Assembly: GCA_016946835.1 (NCBI GenBank) | Contig: JACVTC010000005.1 | Span: 1,977,501 to 2,032,500, forward strand | Source of the DNA: Neocallimastix lanati (nom. inval.) | Lineage: Eukaryota; Neocallimastigomycota; Neocallimastigomycetes; Neocallimastigales; Neocallimastigaceae | Length of the DNA: 55,000 bases | Direction: 5' to 3' | Shown here: piece by piece, positions 30,748-41,229 of the stretch | How the letters are laid out: each line of letters opens with the position of its first letter | Position numbering within the stretch: position 1 is the stretch's first letter | Position numbers and translations under genes: made by a program | Notes under the pieces: generated by a model | Seen by the model: the letters and a program-made list of their open reading frames with translations, nothing else | Database searches by the model: none | Told to the model about the DNA's origin: nothing

Positions 30748-30789
30748 TAACTTGAAATCAAAAGTAATATTCAAAATAAAGTGAAAAAT

Positions 30790-31848
30790 AAATTCAGAAA
30801 AATGTTCATATGCAGCGAACCTCACCTCCAAATTATAAGATTTCTGTTTAAATGGAATTCTTATTCCCGATTAGGGTTTGAATTGACAATATGAAAGAAA
30901 ATATGGTCTTCTCTTTCAGAGGCATTGACCCCAAATGGCCTGTCTTAACTGCATTTTCAGAGTTGACATTCCTGGTTAGTTTGCACTTATACCGTCGGAA
31001 TAGCAATCCTTATTGAGTAATAACCCATGGTATAATTTCTGTAAAGAGAGCCGCAGATCACACCTAGAATGACGTTTTAAACTAATCACCAGAAATGATT
31101 TGGTTATTAAACATTAAACAAAACATCCTATTTCTTTTTATAATCTAAATCAATAATGTCTGCTTCACTTTCACCAAGAAGAAAGTTATATAATGGGTAC
31201 CAGATCACACACTCATTATTCAGAAAATTACTGTATTAATACGATTTTCACCAATTGACTTATTCACTACATTATTAGTGACGATACTATTATTTTCACT
31301 ATCGTTAATACTAGTATTAATATTTTCACTATCAAAATATTATCATTATTAACAATACTATTGCTATTGTTTTTATTATCATTATTATTAATATTATACA
31401 TTTCGTTACTACTATCGGAATCAGTACTTGATTCTATATTTTTCATGTTTGTGACCACAGTGTTTACATTACAATATATTTGGTAATTATAAAAAAAATT
31501 TTTTCATAAAGAATTTCAATATCCATAAAATATTTCATTCGAAATTCACGGAAAAGATATCATTTAGAAAACCAATGATCCAATCGAAGATTACTATTTT
31601 CTCTATAACAATAAGGACAGCGTTCCAGACAGGACGAGCATCAAATTTATATCTACATCTGGCACGAAGTAACCATCGGAAACCAATGCTATATTTAGGA
31701 TACTTAAAGTTAAGCTTTAAGTAGTCCCTAGTTCTCTCATATTCATTTTTCTTATAAACCTTAGCCTTGATTGATTTTCCTGTCCTATAATCCCATACAT
31801 GACGACTATCACATGATACATCTCTTAATTTAAGTTTTTTTACAATTC

Positions 31849-31892
<44 letters not shown>

Positions 31893-32342
31893 CCATTTTT
31901 TAAAACATACCTAAGCAATTAAACACATTTCGTCGATAGAGGAGGAATGTTAAGCTTTTTAAAAACACAATAAATGGATGTAAAGCTATTTGCATTGGAA
32001 AATCCTTCAATTCTTAGTATAATCCTGTATTAACTAGTGTAGCTGTGTAGAGTTCTCATTCTTTCTTTTTTTTTTTTTTTTTTTTTTGATCCAAGTAGAG
32101 GTGGTGTATAATACAAAACTTGACAAATTACTATAGAATAGCATAAAATATCATCGAATCCTTATGGTTTTGATGTCATCGCTCTTGACAACGGCAGGTC
32201 TATTGGTATACAGATTGATCATAGTGTAAAAATCACTAATCACAATAGGCATAACATTAGTAAAGAATTTCACGTAAGCCCTCAATAAATATGAAATAGG
32301 TAAAGCAGACTCTCTCGAAGGATATTGAAAGATATCATTAAT

Positions 32343-32386
<44 letters not shown>

Positions 32387-32590
32387 GCTTTAATTATATT
32401 GTGAACTTTATAAATAAAATGCCTTCTTTATTAATAAATTTCATATACTGCATTTCCTCAACAAGTGTAAAACATTTACTAATTCCAAAGGTCATTTCAT
32501 TTTTGATCCACCAATTATAAACATTATTTAATAGGCTTTTTAATATAGGACTTTGTAAAGGACTACGAACCATATGTCACTTCAAAATTC
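30790..32590 (-). mobile_element. Decayed non-LTR (LINE-type) retrotransposon, RT C-terminal part and 3' end
   Basis: On the minus strand, pieces in several frames line up in the order of a LINE polymerase. LLNNVYNWWIKNEMTFGISK (about 32400-32570) is the 'W..KN.M.FG..K' segment after the catalytic palm. VLYYTPPLLGS (about 32090-32125) matches the VLYY-PLLG thumb region. SFTSIY and KLNIPPLSTKC (about 31915-32010) come next. Then comes GFRWLLRARCRYKFDA (about 31640-31690), followed after a frame change by the zinc-knuckle-like CPYC (31608-31619) and DHWFSK. Stops, frameshifts and three T-tracts of 22-40 nt interrupt it. The catalytic palm motif and any endonuclease or ORF1 are not present here, so it is a 5'-truncated, dead copy. 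GC is higher than the flanks. Confidence 0.75.
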
Positions 32591-34312
32591 AATAATAATC
32601 GAATTAATCCATTAAATATTATACACACATTACAAAATTAATAATAATAGAAAATAATTTTTTTTTTTTTTTGTTTGTTTGTTTGTTTTTTTCAAATTTT
32701 ATTTTTAATTTTTAATAAAAATTTTAAATAATTAAATTTAACTATATATTTTTCTACATTATTAAAAAACTTTCAAAAAAAAAAAAATAAAAAAAAAATT
32801 GTAATATTCTATTTTTATTAAAGAGAAGTATGAAAATAAAAGGGTATCGAAAAATAGAAAATCAATAAAAATAAATTTCATTAGAAAAAACTTCACGATC
32901 TACATTATCATTTTTTCTAAATATTTATTTTCTATCTTTCTTTCTCTTTCTATTACATAATTTTCTCCCATGTATTACTAATTTCCTTTTTTTTTTTTTT
33001 TTTTTTTTTTTTAGTAAATTCAAAAAATATAAAAATAAAATTTATCTATCTAAAATTATTTTAAAAGTTCTACGTTTTAATATTAAATGGTATTATTAAT
33101 TATTAAAAAGGTAAAGACACAAATTATATAAAAGAAAATATATACATTCATATTCCTTTTATTTCTTGTATCTTTCCCTTAAAGATTTTTTTTAACTTCT
33201 AATAATTATTTTTTATTCTTTTTACTTTTTATGTTTTTTGTGTTGATTTGATTTTTATTACGTTTTATTTTTGCTTTTTTTTTATTTTTGTCTTTTAATT
33301 TGATTTTTATTACTTTTTTTTTTTTTTTTTTTTTTTGTCTTTTGTTTATTTTCTTATTTTCTTGATTTTTTCATTTTTTTTATTATATTTAAATATATTA
33401 ATTATAACTTTTAAATTGTTTAATTTTTGTTATATTTTCTTATAAAAATATTTTATAATTAAATTTAAAAATATATATTATTTATGATTCTTTTGTAAAT
33501 AATAATAAAAATTGTTTAATGATTTCGCTTGTATATAGTAATTTAAAATAAAAACTAAATAATTATCTTTTTATTTAATAATATTGATTTTTAATATTAT
33601 TATAAATTATTTATGATTTTCTTTTTTTTTTTTAATTATAATTGTTATTTTTTAATTTTGATAATTTTTGAAATATTAAATATCATTTGTATATATTATA
33701 TATTTATTTTATAAAATAAATAATTAATTGAATATTTATGTAAAATATTTGTAAAAGATATTACCTTTATATATATATATATTTTTTACCAGTTAATTTT
33801 TTCTCTTTTTTAATAAAAAAAAAAAGTTTCTTTTTTTTTAAATTATCGTTATAAACAATATTATGGTATAATGGTATGTATGTCATAAATAAAACAATTT
33901 ATTTTAATATATTAAAAAAATTATATAATGAAAATTCTATTTTTATTATTTCTTCCTTTCAAAATAAAACTAAAACTTTTTTTTTGAGATCTACTCGTCA
34001 AAAAGCTTTAATATATTTCAAAAAAAAATTTTATGAAAAAATAATAATAGAATAAATAAATTATTTTATTTACTATATTATTAAGTATCGTTTGTGAATA
34101 TTTTTTTTTCTCATTTTTATAAAAGAATTTAACTTTTTGTTATATACGATAATTTATATATTCAAATATTTTTCACATAAATAATAATTATCTAAAATAA
34201 AAACTAAAGTGTTTCTATAAATAAATATATTTATAAATAAACAACTCCAGTCTGCTGATTAAAACTAACTAACAATAATAAATATAATTTAAAAACGCAT
34301 TTTTCGTTTCGC
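32591..34312. other. Intergenic, Ste12 3' flank
   Basis: AT-only sequence with long T-tracts (32657-32672, 32989-33012, 33318-33336). No coding sequence, relic or RNA gene is evident. Confidence 0.6.
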
Positions 34313-36139
34313 TTAGTAGATTGGAGCTGCAGAAGTATAAACTTGATTAGTTTGAGTATGGTAAGTTACTTGATTATAATTTGGTTGATATTGAATTGGT
34401 GGAGAAGGTATTTGACAAGCATTAGTAGCATCATTTTGAACTATTGCTGAAGTTTGAACATATGTTGCTTGAGTTTCAGCAATAGATGGGAATAAAGTTC
34501 TTCCACTCACGTTTTGATTTGATGAAGAAACAGATACATCATTAGTATAAATAGTTCCAGCAGTAGTAACAATAACTGGAGAAGTTTGATTTTGAGCAAC
34601 TTGACTAACTTCACCTTGATAGTAAGTGCCTGTTGATTCATTTGGAGATATTGGCTTACAAACATTGCTAGTTTCTTGTTTAACAACCATATTACTACAG
34701 CTAAATTCATTCGTTGGTGGGGATGGCATTTGAGATACCGGATGAGCAGATATTGGAGTGGCTAAACCAGTACTTGGGTTATAGCTTATAGCTTGTGGTG
34801 TATATGGACCTTGATTCTTTATTACATATGGAGTTTGAATCTTAAGCTTACTCAAACTGGCTTGACGTTGAATCATCTCCTTTCCATAACCAGAATCAGT
34901 TTTATGACAACGTTGGTGTCTTCTTAAATTTTCAACACGTTTAAATCTTCTTCCGCATCCTTTAACATCACATGCATATATATATTGTTCTTTATTATCT
35001 TGTTCTCCAAAAACAATTTCTTCATTATCAATAGATACTGGAGATGATTGAGTTGAAGAACTTACAGTGGTATATACTATTGGAGTATTGATCATTGTTG
35101 GAGTAGTAGTATTAACTACTTCACCATTCTTAAGTTCAGATTGGCCCAGCCCTTCTTGAGCATAAGTGGTGATTGGTGCAACTTGAGTAGTTATAACTTG
35201 TGGTTGTTGTTGGTAAATAATTTGTTGATTATTTACAACATGAACAATTGGAGTATTATTCATAGTTGGAGTATGAATTTGATCTACTGGAACTGCGGAA
35301 GCTGGAGACATAATTTGATTTTGAACACTTTGTGATTGAGTTATAACATATTGAGTATTGTTACCTTGAACTGGAGTATACATTTGTGGTTGATATACTT
35401 GTTGTGGAACCATTTGAACTACTTGAGCTTGTACCATTGGATAATTCATATTTACGGTTTTATCTTGACTAATATTAACATTAGTATTTATTGGTGGTAA
35501 TTGTGTTTTATCATTTGCATTTATAAAGTAGTTATTAACATGTGTATTTTGTTGATTTTGTGGAAGAGCATTATTGCTAGAAGCAGCGTATTGCTTTAAA
35601 TTATTTGGAATTTTGGTTTGTGGATTCATTGCCATGGCTTCAAGGAGTGGTGCACTTTGAAGAGTAACAGTAGAAGGTTCTTTACCTTCAGATTCTCTCT
35701 TATGATCACGTTCTAAAGCATCTAAGAATAAACGATCATGTGGAACAGAGAACCAGAAGAAAACTTTTTGCTTCTTTTGAGTTCTAATACAATTATTCTT
35801 ATATAACATTTCTAAGAATTCTGATCTTGGCTCTTCTAAAATAGCATCTACTCCTGGCTTTAAATTTCTTAAATCAGAAAATATACCCTCTTCAAACTTT
35901 TTTATGTTTTTAACGGGCCTGCCGTAAGCATGAAAACGAAAGACAAGGGACCTTACAATATCAGTACCGGTAATATAAAAAGTATTTTTCCAGTATACAC
36001 AAGATATTGTTTCACCATTTGGCAATTGAAAACGTTTTAATGTTTGGTTTGCAGCCCAATTTAAATGAGCTGTACTAAGAAAATATCTTAATTGATTCAC
36101 CGCTTCAAGCATATTTATATTATTTTGATTTGACATCAT
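34313..36139 (-). CDS. STE12: Ste12-like transcription factor with one C2H2 zinc finger
   Basis: Single exon, 608 aa. The N-terminal STE homeodomain-like DNA-binding region (about 10-150) reads EAVNQLRYFLSTAHLNWA, LPNGETISCVYWKNTFYI, GTDIVRSLVFRFHAYGRPV, then KKQKVFFWFSVPHDRLFLD. A Gln/Asn/Thr/Pro-rich middle follows. A C2H2 finger sits near residues 386-412 (C-x4-C-x12-H-x3-H, with RRFKRVENLRRHQR). The rest is low complexity, Gln/Ser/Thr-rich, as in activation domains. Ste12 factors act below MAP-kinase cascades in mating, invasive growth or pathogenic development in Dikarya. The role in this organism is unknown. Many non-yeast Ste12 proteins carry two adjacent fingers; only one is visible here. 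The start at 36139 (MMSN) has A at -3; the second Met is an alternative. Confidence 0.92.
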   Translation of the reverse strand: MMSNQNNINMLEAVNQLRYFLSTAHLNWAANQTLKRFQLPNGETISCVYWKNTFYITGTDIVRSLVFRFHAYGRPVKNIKKFEEGIFSDLRNLKPGVDAILEEPRSEFLEMLYKNNCIRTQKKQKVFFWFSVPHDRLFLDALERDHKRESEGKEPSTVTLQSAPLLEAMAMNPQTKIPNNLKQYAASSNNALPQNQQNTHVNNYFINANDKTQLPPINTNVNISQDKTVNMNYPMVQAQVVQMVPQQVYQPQMYTPVQGNNTQYVITQSQSVQNQIMSPASAVPVDQIHTPTMNNTPIVHVVNNQQIIYQQQPQVITTQVAPITTYAQEGLGQSELKNGEVVNTTTPTMINTPIVYTTVSSSTQSSPVSIDNEEIVFGEQDNKEQYIYACDVKGCGRRFKRVENLRRHQRCHKTDSGYGKEMIQRQASLSKLKIQTPYVIKNQGPYTPQAISYNPSTGLATPISAHPVSQMPSPPTNEFSCSNMVVKQETSNVCKPISPNESTGTYYQGEVSQVAQNQTSPVIVTTAGTIYTNDVSVSSSNQNVSGRTLFPSIAETQATYVQTSAIVQNDATNACQIPSPPIQYQPNYNQVTYHTQTNQVYTSAAPIY

Positions 36140-38187
36140 TTCTATTCAATTAAATAAAAATAAATACATATTATTAAAAAAGTTTTAAATAGTTAAAAAA
36201 TATTTAATTATTTTTTTTCGAATATTAAATACTTACTGTTTTATATATATTATTTATATTGATTATTATTATTAAAAAAATTTTTTATTTATTATTTGTA
36301 TTAAAATTTAGATATTATTTTAAAATTTATTTAATTATTTTTTTTAAATTTTTTTTTATTAAATACTCATTTTATTTTTAAATTTAAATTTTTAGAATTT
36401 TTTGTTATTTAGACAAAATATCTATATATTTATATATATATTATTACTTTACAAATATAAAATAATTATTTCTTTTAAACTAATAAAATAATTTTAAGAT
36501 TATTTTTTCTAAAATCATTAAAAAAAATAATTATTTTATATTATCTTAAAAAAATATACTTTATATTATTTTTTCTATTATACTTTATAAAATATAATTT
36601 TAATTCTATATATATTATTTTATTTTTTTTTTTATTTTAAATTTCTTTTTTTTTTTTTATTTTTTTTTAAATTATTAATTTTTTACTCTTCCTTTTTTTT
36701 ATATTATTACTTTTAATTTTTTATTATTATTTTATTTTTTATTTATAAACAAAAAACAAATTTTATTATTGAATAATAAAAAAAATTTCTTTTTTTTGGA
36801 AAAATTCTTTCCTTTTAAATAAAAATTTTTTATTAAAAAATCCTATAATAAATTATAAATTTAATAAATTTTATAATTTATTATAAAATTTTTATAATAA
36901 AATAAATAAAATATTTAAATATCATAAACCATATATAATTTCAATATATGGAAAATTTTTGTGTAATCAAATAATATATAAATCTTATTACTATAATTAA
37001 TATATAATATATATTAAAAATATATTTATAATATATTTATTCAATATAAATATTAATTTATTTCTATAAAGATATATTTGATAATAATTATAATCACGAA
37101 AATAAGTAGCATTTTAAACTTTTCGATACATATTTATTATTTGAGTAAATCATATTAAAATATAAATATAATGTAATACAAAATATATAAAATAAATTAT
37201 TAAAAAAAAACTAATAAAATATATTATAAATTAAATAAAATATTAAAAATGCGAACAATAATATAGATAAAAATATTATTAAAATAAAATAATTTGATAT
37301 ATTAAATGTTTACTCAACTTTTAATAAGATTTAAACTTTCTTTTAATTTTTATTATTTTTAAAAAAAAAAAAAATAAATAAATAAATAAAATTAAAAACT
37401 AATGCATTAACCATTATAGACTCTTTTTATAAATAGTAAATATTATTTTTAATCTTTTAGTAATATATTTATTAACGAAATGATTTACTTTTTAATTAAT
37501 GAATAAGATAAAAATATATGATATAAGCTTTTCCTTTAATTAATTATTAATATTATATAATTAACTATATTAAATATTAATCAATTTCCACAAGTCATTC
37601 TTTTTTTTTTTTTTTTTCAATTAAAATATATAAAAATATTCCAGAATATTAAAAAAAAAATATATATATATATTACTATAAACTAATATATTATATAATA
37701 AAACATATAATATTAAAATATTTATATAAATTTATATGAACGTACGTATTAAGTTGTATGAAAATATTACACAAACCATTAATTTTATATATATTATAAT
37801 ATTTAACATATCTATTATAATATTAAACTTTAACTATTAGCTTACCTAAAATTTATTATAAACCATTAAAAAAAGATTATTAAATAAATAATTATACTTA
37901 TATTTTATTTATTAAAATTATTACAATTATATTATTAATTTATTAAAATTTTATATTTTTGTTTCTATTTTATTTATTTTATTATCTAAATATAAAAAAT
38001 AGTAATATATTTTTTTATATTTTTTATTATCATTATTATTGGTATTATTATTATTATTATTAGTATTAGTATTAGTATTATTAGTATTAGTATTAGTATT
38101 ATTATTACTATTATTATTATTGACCGACTATCTGTAGAAACACTTAAATATTTATAAGTAATTATAAATTTTGTTATTTATTTTATA
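36140..38187. other. Intergenic, upstream of Ste12
   Basis: About 2 kb of AT-rich DNA with no gene. The part next to 36140 should be the Ste12 promoter. An (ATT)/(AGTATT) imperfect microsatellite lies at 38030-38122. Confidence 0.55.
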
Positions 38188-38335
38188 TTAAATTATAAAT
38201 TTATTCCTATTTATTATAAATATAATTTTACATTAATAAATTAATATACCGAGCTATTTTTAATATAAAATAAATATATTAATTTATTAATGTAAAATTA
38301 TATTTATAATAAATAGGAATAAATTTATAATTTAA
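38188..38335. repeat. Perfect 61-bp inverted repeat with 26-nt spacer
   Basis: The left arm 38188-38248 and right arm 38275-38335 are exact reverse complements over 61 nt (beginning TTAAATTATAAATTTATTCC). The spacer 38249-38274 includes CCGAGC. An overlapping shorter inverted match pairs 38177-38190 with part of the spacer. It could be a MITE-like element, a cruciform, or the source of a long hairpin RNA. No coding sequence lies inside. Confidence 0.93.
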
Positions 38336-38502
38336 GTACATAAATATATCATATGAAGTCATATGTTATTACATTGATTTATGTATATACATTTATATTA
38401 TTTGTATATACAAATATTGTATATATTTCATTATATGAAATATTATATGATTTATTTATTTTATTGAATATTTACATATGTTCAATTATTATTACTTTTA
38501 TA

Positions 38503-38544
<42 letters not shown>

Positions 38545-40003
38545 GGTGTTGTTGTCACGAAATTAGGAATTTACGTATATTCTAACATTTATTTTTTAAA
38601 TCCAATCTCTTTATTATTAATTATGATTATGTTAATCTTATAATATATTATATATTATTATATATTATAAGTATTTTATCATTAAAAAATTCTAATATTT
38701 CTAATAAATGCTAATAAATGATATTTAAAATAATTAAAAAAATAGAAAAAATAATAAATTATAATTTTACTAATAAAATAATTAGTAATAATAACAATAA
38801 ATGATAGATACAATACAAATGATAATATTATTTATGATAATAAAACAATATATTTTATTTATAATATTTCATAATTATAATAATAGAATAAATATAATTT
38901 ATAATAATATTTTTAGATGTTAAAATGTTTTTTACACAAAAATAATTAATGCATTAATATTTTTTAATTATTTATTTATTTATTATTAATTATTAATTAC
39001 ATTTTGTTTTTATTTTTTGTCTTTTACATTTTTTTTTTTTTTTAAATTAAAATAAAATAAAAAAAAAATGTATTGAAAAAAACTTTGAGTTAAAATAAAA
39101 AAAAAATGTATTGAAAAAAACTTTGAGTTAAAATGATGTAAGTCATTCATACAAACTATAATTAATAATAAAAGGGAAAAAAATAAGAAAATAATATAAA
39201 CTGTTTAAAAAAAAAAAAAAATTTACTTTCAATATTTAATTTTAATTTATATGATTATTGATCAATTTTATAATTTTTTAAATTCATATTTTAATTAATT
39301 ATTTAATTAATTTAATGAATTAATAAATTAATAAAAATTAAAAATAAATTAATATGTCTATAACTTTCATTCTATTTAATAAAAAAATATTAGAATATGT
39401 AACGATATTTAAGAAAGATGAAATTTAAAGTTTAAAAATTATAAATCCTTTTAATATTGGTTGAAATAATTTATAATTTATTTCTATATATAATATTAAC
39501 CATTACATATCTATTTTATATTTAATTCAAACGTTTAATAGTCTATCATATGTATAAAAAAAAAATTAATTATAATATATTAATACATTAATATACATTA
39601 ATTGTATAATGTAGACATTTAATTCAACATTTAATTCAACATTTAATTTATTAATTATATATTATTTTTTATTGATTTATGTATTAATATTTTTTGTTGA
39701 ATTATAGACAGTACAACAAAAAAAAAAAAATTCTGAATTATTAATAATAAAATAAAAATAATAATAATTAATAATAATTATTTGAAACTTTCATGAAATA
39801 AGGCTTTTTTCTTTTTTTTTAAGTTAAATCATAATAAGAATTAAATGTTATATTTTCTTTCTAAATCTATAAAAATATAAATAAAAGAATTTATTACTAT
39901 TTAAATTAGTTCTGAGAAGTTACAATAACTTTATTAAATGATTTAATATAATTTGAAAAACATAAACTGAAGGGGAAATACAATCCTTGAAACAAATTAA
40001 AAA

Positions 40004-40068
<65 letters not shown>

Positions 40069-40185
40069 TTATTTATAATTAATTGAAGTAAATAAAATAT
40101 AATTAAAAAAAAAAAAAAAAAAAAAAAGATATAATAAAAGAAATAAAAAAATAATAATAATTCTTAAGTATTTATAAACAAAATT
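38336..40185. other. AT-rich gene-free DNA with a small tandem duplication
   Basis: No convincing gene. The hydrophobic open frame at 38353-38643 is AT-driven and includes an (ATT)n tract. A 38-bp unit is duplicated in tandem at 39053-39128, and a poly-A of about 53 nt lies at 40014-40066. Confidence 0.55.
39053..39128. repeat. 38-bp tandem duplication
   Basis: Two exact copies of a unit containing ATGTATTGAAAAAAACTTTG, with starts 38 nt apart (39068 and 39106). Confidence 0.9.
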
Positions 40186-40194
40186 ATTAATTCG

Positions 40195-40680
40195 CTTTTT
40201 TTTTATTTTGGTTTTTGTTTTTTGTTTTTGTTTTTATTAATTATTTTCCTATAGTCATTTATTAAATTAAATTTCTTTTTTTATATTTTTATATTTAACT
40301 CCTATATTATAAATATTATAACTTTTTGTTTGGTTTGGTTTCTGGTTTTTGTTTCTGTTTTTATTAATTATTTTCCTATTCATTTATTAAATTAAATATA
40401 AAAATACTAAAAAAACTTTCCATTTGTTTTGGTTTCTGGTTTTTGTTTCTGTTTTCATTAATTATTTTCCTATTCATTTTTATTAAATTAAATTTCTTTT
40501 TTAGTATTTTTATATTTAACTCCTATATTATAAATATTACATCTTTCTGTTTGTTTTGGTTTTTGGTCTTTGTTTCTGTTTTTATTAATTATTTTCATAT
40601 TCATTTTTATTAAATTAAATTTCTTTTTATTAAATATAAAAGTTATAACTCCTATATTATAACATTTTGTTTGTTTTGGT
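40195..40680. repeat. Minisatellite of four degenerate units, 92-130 bp each
   Basis: Units begin near 40195, 40323, 40415 and 40542. Each has GGTTTTTGTTTCTG-like T/G-rich sequence, then ATTAATTATTTTCCTATTCA, then TTTAACTCCTATATTATAA. The second unit lacks the last part, and a fifth fragment starts near 40666. Confidence 0.88.
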
Positions 40681-40739
40681 TAATTTTTTTTTTATTTTTT
40701 AATTTTTATTCATTTAATTAAAAATAATTAATTTATTTT

Positions 40740-40773
<34 letters not shown>

Positions 40774-40983
40774 TAATATTAAAAAATCGAAATAGTGTAA
40801 ATAATAAAATATTGTATTATTGCATCAATGATTAATTTTTTTTTTTTTATTTTTTAATTTTTATTCATTTAATTAAAAATAATTAATTTATTTTCTTTTT
40901 TTTTTTTTTTTTTTTTTTTTAACAATAATATTAAAAAATCGAAATAGTGTAAATAATAAAATATTGTATTATTGCATCAATGA
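40680..40983. repeat. 152-bp tandem duplication
   Basis: Copies at 40680-40831 and 40832-40983 are nearly identical. They include AATCGAAATAGTGTAAATAA and TATTGCATCAATGA, and differ only in T-tract lengths. This directly abuts the minisatellite to its left. Confidence 0.93.
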
Positions 40984-41117
40984 TTAATGCATAAAACTGT
41001 CAATATAAATATACAATAACATAAAAAAGTATACAACAATGAATATACTTTTTTAATTTACATATTAAAAAATAAAATTTCTTATAGAAAATTTTTAGTA
41101 TATATCATAGAAATACT

Positions 41118-41229
41118 TTTATATATACCATTACAACTGTATTTAAAAATATATATATAAATATATATATATTTATATATACCATTACAACTGTATTTAA
41201 AAATATATATGTAAATATATATATATTTA
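41118..41229. repeat. 54-bp tandem duplication
   Basis: Two copies containing ACCATTACAACTGTATTTAA at 41118-41171 and 41172-41229, differing by one base plus AT-tract ends. Confidence 0.92.

Larger units (their letters stand above)
28448..30789. other. Intergenic, low-complexity DNA with two tandem duplications
   Basis: No gene. It contains a 130-bp tandem duplication (29047-29309), a 124-bp tandem duplication (30483-30747), and A or T homopolymers (28564-28593, 30234-30280 at about 47 A). A short minus-strand open piece at 30416-30327 (DSNDDFYLYGVII then KWEKLKVISSLKL) may be another scrap of old coding sequence. Confidence 0.6.

Noticed and set aside
31267-31458. Minus-strand Asn/Ser-rich 63-codon frame as an independent gene
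   Set aside because: It lies downstream of the LINE zinc-knuckle relic on the same strand and is low complexity. It is better treated as part of the decayed element.
35141-35335. Plus-strand frame of 64 codons
   Set aside because: It is a shadow of the Ste12 coding exon.
38353-38643. 96-codon hydrophobic open frame
   Set aside because: Residues are almost only Ile, Leu, Tyr, Phe and Ser from AT-rich DNA and an ATT repeat. There is no recognisable domain, and it directly follows the inverted repeat.
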